This document shows positions 5,983-9,650 of a stretch of 9,650 nucleotides of DNA, piece by piece. How positions within the stretch are numbered: the first letter of the stretch is position 1; each line of letters opens with the position of its first letter. Below the pieces are notes generated by a model that was not told where the DNA came from, did not search any database, and was given only the letters and a program-made list of their open reading frames with translations. The position numbers and the translations under genes were made by a program. The stretch covers positions 1-9,650 of the forward strand of contig JAJDTQ010000149.1 in NCBI GenBank assembly GCA_022827045.1, written 5' to 3'. This DNA comes from Candidatus Binatia bacterium (GTDB lineage: Bacteria > Desulfobacterota_B > Binatia > UBA9968 > JAJDTQ01).

Positions 5983-6497
5983 TTGACCGGCTCCAGCACC
6001 GATCCGCAGCGTTCACACTTCCGGTTGGCTTTTTTGCTCCAGAAGCGCTCGAAGATGGGCGGAAGCTGGGCGACGATGTCGGTGAGCTGCACCGATTCCT
6101 CGTAGATCTTGGCGTTGCAGGCGTCGCAGTACCACTGGAACCAGTCGAGCTCGCCCTTGCGCCGCTGGCGCTCGATGACGAGACCCACGGTGTCGGCCTT
6201 TCGTTGCGGCGAGTGCGGCACCTTGGGAGGGAGCAGGAAGATCTCGCCCGCTCGGATGGGGATGTCCCGGGGCGCGCCGTTCTCCATGATCCTGAGCGTC
6301 ATGTCGCCTTCGAGCTGGTAGAAGAACTCCTCGCCCTCGTCCACGTGGTAGTCCTTGCGCGTGTTGGGTCCTCCCACCACCATGACCGTGAACTCGGTGT
6401 CCTTGTAGACCACCTGGTTGCCGACGGGAGGCTTGAGCAGGTGACGGTGCTCGTCGATCCACTTGGCGAAGTTGAGAGGCGGTGTGATGCTGCTCAT
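5979..6497 (-). CDS. nbaC: 3-hydroxyanthranilate 3,4-dioxygenase
   Basis: This cytoplasmic cupin dioxygenase opens the ring of 3-hydroxyanthranilate to 2-amino-3-carboxymuconate semialdehyde. That product cyclises to quinolinate (for NAD) or is degraded, as in 2-nitrobenzoate or tryptophan catabolism. The 172 residues carry the Fe(II) ligands His51, Glu57 and His95, the substrate arginines Arg47 and Arg99, and a glutamate at 109 for the substrate carboxylate site. A rubredoxin-like second metal site is formed by Cys124/Cys127 and Cys161/Cys164, a bacterial-type feature. Two ATGs are close together. I chose 6497 because GGAGG lies eight bases before it and the residue numbering then matches the characterised bacterial enzyme; the ATG at 6503 has GGAGG only two bases away. 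Its stop overlaps the phosphatidyltransferase start. No kynureninase or other kynurenine-pathway gene is visible here. Confidence 0.96.
   Translation of the reverse strand: MSSITPPLNFAKWIDEHRHLLKPPVGNQVVYKDTEFTVMVVGGPNTRKDYHVDEGEEFFYQLEGDMTLRIMENGAPRDIPIRAGEIFLLPPKVPHSPQRKADTVGLVIERQRRKGELDWFQWYCDACNAKIYEESVQLTDIVAQLPPIFERFWSKKANRKCERCGSVLEPVN
5991..5994 (-). promoter_or_regulatory. Ribosome binding site deciding a CTG start
   Basis: On the minus strand GGAG lies inside the end of the dioxygenase gene, eight bases before the CTG at 5982. It is the only Shine-Dalgarno-like element suitably placed for the phosphatidyltransferase and supports the CTG start. Confidence 0.5.
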
Positions 6498-6505
6498 CGT
6501 CATGT

Positions 6506-6510
6506 CCTCC
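6506..6510 (-). promoter_or_regulatory. Ribosome binding site of the dioxygenase gene
   Basis: GGAGG on the minus strand lies eight bases before ATG 6497 but only two before ATG 6503. It therefore points to 6497 as the translation start. Confidence 0.7.
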
Positions 6511-6577
6511 CTTGAGGGCGACTTCAGCTCGATACCCGCCTCTTTTCTACCATGACGCGGTCCCGGAAGGAAGAATT

Positions 6578-7072
6578 TCAGGCCGCCGGATCCAGTCCCG
6601 CGGCCCAGTGAACCAGCTCCTCCTGGGCCGCCGTCTGGGGACTGGAGCCCGCTCTCCGAACCGCCGCGCGCGCATCGGCGGCGTTCAGCCCCAGTGCCAG
6701 CAGGACGCAAACCGCAAAGGTGCCGGTGCGGCCGATGCCCGCGGCGCAGTGTGCAAGGACCGTTTCGCCCGCGCCCAGCCGCGCGGCCGTTTCCCGAGCC
6801 AGCGCCCAGAACGCTTCCCGATCCGCGGGCGCCTCGAAATCTTCGATCGGAAAACTCTCGTGCACCCACGGTACCCGCTTTTCCCGCAGCGCGCGGGCGT
6901 ACAGCGGCGACTTGTCCTGCAGCTCGTCGGACGGTACGAGGCAGATCACCCGCGCAATGCCGTGCTCGACGATGGCTTGCCATGCTTGCGTGAACACCTC
7001 GTAGCGTCCCGGCATGCTGCCGAGGTAAAGGCGCCCGACGATGGCGTTGGGGAGCTTTACGGTTCGATACAT
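6578..7072 (-). CDS. Dual-specificity/protein-tyrosine phosphatase-like protein
   Basis: This 164-residue cysteine phosphatase has the P-loop HCAAGIGRTG at residues 108-117. Cys109 is the nucleophile and Arg115 binds phosphate (CX5R). Asp78 in FPIEDFEAP is well placed to be the general acid. An N-terminal VGRLYLGSMPGRY segment is typical of the DSP fold. There is no signal peptide or membrane helix, so it is cytoplasmic. Substrates of such bacterial enzymes range from phosphotyrosine proteins to phosphoinositides and phosphatidylglycerophosphate. The nearby phosphatidyltransferase makes a lipid substrate conceivable but does not show it. The ATG has AGGA nine bases upstream. It is separated by 80 bases from the dioxygenase gene downstream and by 63 bases from the MetE-like gene upstream, so it may share their transcript. 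Confidence 0.88.
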   Translation of the reverse strand: MYRTVKLPNAIVGRLYLGSMPGRYEVFTQAWQAIVEHGIARVICLVPSDELQDKSPLYARALREKRVPWVHESFPIEDFEAPADREAFWALARETAARLGAGETVLAHCAAGIGRTGTFAVCVLLALGLNAADARAAVRRAGSSPQTAAQEELVHWAAGLDPAA

Positions 7073-7135
7073 CAGGCCAGATCCTTCATTGTGGCATAGA
7101 AATCAGCGCAGGTTCGAAGCCCGCCCCTGCGTCGG

Positions 7136-8149
7136 TCACAAGGTCCGCCGCAGCTCGGCAGCGGCGTCAGCCAGGAGCCTGGCCTTGGCGAAGGCCAGCT
7201 CCCGGGTCACGGTCATGAGGCCGCAGTCCGGCGCCAGCAGGAGCTTGTCCGCATCCAGATAGCGGAGGGCGTCGCGTACCCGCGTCACCACCGATTCCAC
7301 CGGCGGCACCGGGACGTCGCTGGGGTCCACGGCGCCGAACATCACCAGCCGCTCCTTGCACACCTCCAGGATGGCGGGGTCGTAGTTGCTGCGGGCGAAC
7401 TCCACCGCGAAGCCGCCGATATTGGTTTCGAGCAGCAGCGGGAACAGTTCGGGGTACTCGTACTCGTGCTGCAGGTTCTTGCCGCCGGGATAGCCGTAGC
7501 AGAGGTGGACGATGGTGGGGATGGTGATGCCCTCGATGCAGCGGTCCAGGGCCCGGGCGCCGTAGGCGGCCACCTTCTCGTGGTAGCGGGTCATGGCGGG
7601 CTCGTCGATCTGCACCATGTCGGCGCCGGCCGCCTGAAGGTCTCGCAGCTCCGCGTTGATGACAGCGGCCACGTCCATGGCCATGGCGGCCTCGTCCCCG
7701 CCGTAGTGATCGTCGCTGGTGCTGTCCACCACGGTCATGGGTCCGGGCACTGCCATCTTCACGGGCCGGTCCGTGCGCGACTTGGCGAACCGCAGATCCT
7801 CCACCACCGCCGGGTGTCGCCGGCTGATGGGACCGAATACCCGCGGCACCTGGTGCACGTCGTCGCGCCGCCGGTACACGCCCTTGGAGACCCGGTTCAC
7901 CGTGTCCACGCCCTCCATGGAGTTTAGGATGTGGTCGATGAAGTGGGGCCTTCGCTGCTCGCCGTCGCTAACCAGGTCGAGCCCGGCCAGTTCCTGGCCG
8001 CGGATGGCCAGGCTGGTGGCGTCGTCCAGGCCTTCCTGCAGGAGATCCCCTTCCAGGTTGAAGGTGACCGTGCTGCGGACGGCGTTGGCCAGCCACCTGG
8101 GCCGGGGAAAGCTGCCGATGGTGGTGGCGGCGATGGGCGGTAGTTGCAT
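7136..8149 (-). CDS. Short MetE-like (cobalamin-independent methionine synthase C-terminal family) methyltransferase
   Basis: This 337-residue single-barrel protein of the UROD/MetE C-terminal family uses a zinc-activated thiol as methyl or alkyl acceptor. The zinc ligands are all present: His215 and Cys217 (in VHLCYG), Glu250 (in VEFAR) and Cys299 (in PDCGLMT). The QIDEPA motif (Asp192-Glu193) and the N-terminal TIGSFPRP are also conserved. It lacks the N-terminal barrel of full MetE (about 750 residues), so the usual polyglutamyl-folate route is doubtful. It may be a core-MetE methionine synthase using another methyl donor, or a catabolic thiol transferase of the epoxyalkane:CoM transferase type. 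ATG 8149 is preferred over 8161 because GGAGG lies five bases before it and 8161 has no ribosome site. It lies 37 bases downstream of an MFS gene and is probably co-transcribed with it. Confidence 0.9.
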   Translation of the reverse strand: MQLPPIAATTIGSFPRPRWLANAVRSTVTFNLEGDLLQEGLDDATSLAIRGQELAGLDLVSDGEQRRPHFIDHILNSMEGVDTVNRVSKGVYRRRDDVHQVPRVFGPISRRHPAVVEDLRFAKSRTDRPVKMAVPGPMTVVDSTSDDHYGGDEAAMAMDVAAVINAELRDLQAAGADMVQIDEPAMTRYHEKVAAYGARALDRCIEGITIPTIVHLCYGYPGGKNLQHEYEYPELFPLLLETNIGGFAVEFARSNYDPAILEVCKERLVMFGAVDPSDVPVPPVESVVTRVRDALRYLDADKLLLAPDCGLMTVTRELAFAKARLLADAAAELRRTL

Positions 8150-8154
8150 GGGAG

Positions 8155-8159
8155 CCTCC
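8155..8159 (-). promoter_or_regulatory. Ribosome binding site of the MetE-like gene
   Basis: GGAGG on the minus strand sits five bases before ATG 8149 and overlaps the codons just after the alternative ATG 8161. It therefore favours the shorter start. Confidence 0.6.
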
Positions 8160-8186
8160 ATGGGCGGTGTTCGAACCAGGCACGCG

Positions 8187-9470
8187 TCACGCAGAGCTTG
8201 CCGCCGGGGTCAGACGGGGCGCCTGCGGCGAGATCTGCATCACCAGGGCGGCGGCGATGATCGCCATGGTGGCGCCGGTGAGGAACGCGTAGTGGTACTC
8301 GCCGAAGACGTCGTACACGAGGCCGGCGATGTTGCCTGCCGAGCTGGCGCCCAACTGATGCGCCAGGAAGATCCAGCCGAAGATGCGCGCCACCGCGTGC
8401 CGGCCGAAGGTGTCCGCGGCGATGGCGGTGGTGGCGGGGCCGGTGGCGTACCAGTCGATGCCGTACACCGTGGCGAACACGATCAGTCCGGGCAGCGTGT
8501 CGACGTAGGGCAGCAGGAACAGCGCGCAGCCGCGCAGGAAGTAGGCCAGGGCCAGGACCTTGCGCGCGTCCACCCGGTCCACCAGCCAGCCCGCGCCGAT
8601 GGTGCCGATGAAGCTGATGCCGCCCATGACGCCGAAGATCACGCTGGCGGTGAAGAAGGGGAGGCCCAGCTCCTCCACCACGTGAGGGATCAGGTGCAGT
8701 CCGATGAGCCCGTTGGCGGTCACGCCGCAGACGAAGAATCCGGCGCTCAACAGCCAGAACGTGGGGCTGCGGAAGGCGTCCCGAATAGGGGTGGCGGATG
8801 CCGGCGGCTCCGCCCGCGCGGCGCCTGAAGCCGTCCCCGCACCGGGCGCCAGCCCGTAGCGTTCCAGGCCCACGTCTTCCGGGTCGTCGCGCATCCACAG
8901 CGACACCAGAATCATGAGGCCGAAGGCGACCGCGCCCATGAACAGCATGCTGCCGCGCCAGCCGGTGGCGAGGATGACCAGCGAAAGCAGGGGCAGGAAG
9001 ACCATCTGGCCGGCGGCGTTGCCGTTGGTGAGGAGGCCGATGGTGACGCCCCGGTGCTTCACGAACCAGCGGTTGGCCACGGCCGCGGCCAGGACCGGCG
9101 TGGCGCTGGTGCCGACGCCCACGATCAGGCCCCAGAACAACAGGAGTTGCCACCACTGCTGGGCGAAGGCGGTTGCAACCAGACCCGCCGTAACCATGGC
9201 CAGGGAGTAGAACACCACTCGGCGGACGCCGTAGCGGTCCACCAGCCAGCCCGCCGCCGGCGCGCCGATGCCGAACAGGAGGAGGTTCAGACTGCCGGGC
9301 ATGGAGACGAGAGTGCGGGTCCAGCCAAACTCCGCTTCAAGCGGCTTGATCAGCAGGGTCGCGGCGGAGCGGGTGCCTGCGGCCGTGAGGTTGACGCAGA
9401 ACGTCAGCGCCACGACGATCCAGCCGTAGAAGAAGGGTACCGAGAGGGGAGGTTGCCGTCGCGTCTCCAC
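8187..9470 (-). CDS. MFS transporter, monocarboxylate/oxalate-formate antiporter-like
   Basis: This 427-residue twelve-helix carrier begins with the FFYGWIVV segment typical of the OFA/monocarboxylate branch of the MFS. Motif A occurs in both halves, GWLVDRYGVRR near residues 74-84 and GWLVDRVDARK near residues 294-304. The middle cytoplasmic loop (about residues 194-232) is Ala/Gly/Pro-rich and contains RDDPEDVGL, another common feature of this branch. It probably imports or exchanges a small organic acid. The start is GTG at 9470; no nearer ATG exists before residue 57 and no good ribosome site is visible, so the start is less certain than the family. It lies 18 bases after the amidohydrolase gene and 37 bases before the MetE-like gene, which suggests one catabolic operon. 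Confidence 0.9.
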   Translation of the reverse strand: METRRQPPLSVPFFYGWIVVALTFCVNLTAAGTRSAATLLIKPLEAEFGWTRTLVSMPGSLNLLLFGIGAPAAGWLVDRYGVRRVVFYSLAMVTAGLVATAFAQQWWQLLLFWGLIVGVGTSATPVLAAAVANRWFVKHRGVTIGLLTNGNAAGQMVFLPLLSLVILATGWRGSMLFMGAVAFGLMILVSLWMRDDPEDVGLERYGLAPGAGTASGAARAEPPASATPIRDAFRSPTFWLLSAGFFVCGVTANGLIGLHLIPHVVEELGLPFFTASVIFGVMGGISFIGTIGAGWLVDRVDARKVLALAYFLRGCALFLLPYVDTLPGLIVFATVYGIDWYATGPATTAIAADTFGRHAVARIFGWIFLAHQLGASSAGNIAGLVYDVFGEYHYAFLTGATMAIIAAALVMQISPQAPRLTPAASSA

Positions 9471-9488
9471 GGAATGCCCGGCGGGATG

Positions 9489-9650
9489 CTACCCGAGCTG
9501 GTAGAAACGCCGGGCGTTGGCGTGCAGGATCGCCGCCTTGTCGTCGTCCGTGAGCCGGGGGTTCTCCCGCACCTCCTCGATTTCCTCCTTCGCGGTGGCG
9601 TGGTTCACCTCGTGGGGGAAGTCGGAAGAGTAGATGAAAGGCTTGTTGCC
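9489..9650 (-). CDS. Amidohydrolase-2 family protein, C-terminal end only (cut by window)
   Basis: The last 53 codons of a gene running in from the right edge are visible, ending in TAG. The segment contains FIYSSDFPHEVN followed by a helix rich in Glu and then AILHANARRFYQL. The SSD-[FY]-PH block with a metal-binding aspartate, and the closing NARRFY-L segment, are characteristic of Amidohydro_2 metal-dependent hydrolases and decarboxylases (the superfamily that includes aminocarboxymuconate semialdehyde decarboxylase). The specific reaction cannot be read from this fragment. It is the most upstream visible member of the amidohydrolase-MFS-MetE-like group. Confidence 0.8.
   Translation of the reverse strand, partial: GNKPFIYSSDFPHEVNHATAKEEIEEVRENPRLTDDDKAAILHANARRFYQLG

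Noticed and set aside
6504..6983. Long upstream extension of the dioxygenase frame on the minus strand
   Set aside because: It runs through the phosphatase gene in another frame; GGAGG and the family numbering fix the start at 6497.
7107..7131. CGCAGG/CCTGCG inverted repeat after the MetE-like gene as an intrinsic terminator
   Set aside because: Six-pair stem with a 13-base loop, and only ATTTCT follows on the minus strand; too weak to call.
7719..8828. Plus-strand open frame across the MetE-like and MFS genes
   Set aside because: It spans the junction of two clear minus-strand genes and has low-complexity composition.
8578..9255. Near-identical ACCAGCCAGCCCG stretches about 660 bases apart
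   Set aside because: They encode the GWLVDR motif A in the two halves of the same MFS carrier, so they reflect the ancient internal duplication, not a mobile repeat.

Overview
This is a GC-rich bacterial window with tightly packed genes and short or overlapping junctions. Starts are ATG, GTG and probably CTG, usually behind GGAG-type ribosome binding sites. Nothing in it fixes the taxon. The mix (a Tat-exported iron-sulfur aldo/keto reductase, two MFS carriers, a short MetE-like protein, a bacterial 3-hydroxyanthranilate dioxygenase, an amidohydrolase and a HigBA module) would suit an uncultivated, metabolically versatile Gram-negative heterotroph. That is an inference from gene content only.

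Left half (about 31-4628), plus strand: a Tat-signal aldo/keto reductase with two C-terminal cysteine clusters; an overlapping NAD(P)-binding SDR/epimerase-like protein; a polytopic membrane protein of the lysylphosphatidylglycerol-synthase/flippase-like type, coupled by a GTGA overlap; a 220-base gap of lower GC with one doubtful small ORF; and an MFS carrier resembling the fosmidomycin-resistance group. The first three genes are almost certainly one transcript.

Right half (4638-9650), minus strand, converging on the left half with only 9 bases between stop codons. In transcription order: the end of an amidohydrolase (cut by the window edge), an MFS carrier of the monocarboxylate/oxalate-formate type, a short MetE-like methyltransferase, a dual-specificity-type phosphatase, 3-hydroxyanthranilate 3,4-dioxygenase, a CDP-alcohol phosphatidyltransferase, and a HigB-HigA toxin-antitoxin pair. 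A strong 11-base inverted repeat lies upstream of higBA.

The most informative observations are about gene starts. The phosphatidyltransferase must begin upstream of its first ATG, because the conserved first helix is encoded before it. The only well-placed start is a CTG overlapping the dioxygenase stop (CTGA) with GGAG eight bases upstream. The SDR gene has the same CTGA arrangement at the end of the aldo/keto reductase. I see no CRISPR array, RNA gene, insertion sequence or phage, and no clearly new multi-gene defence or biosynthetic system.
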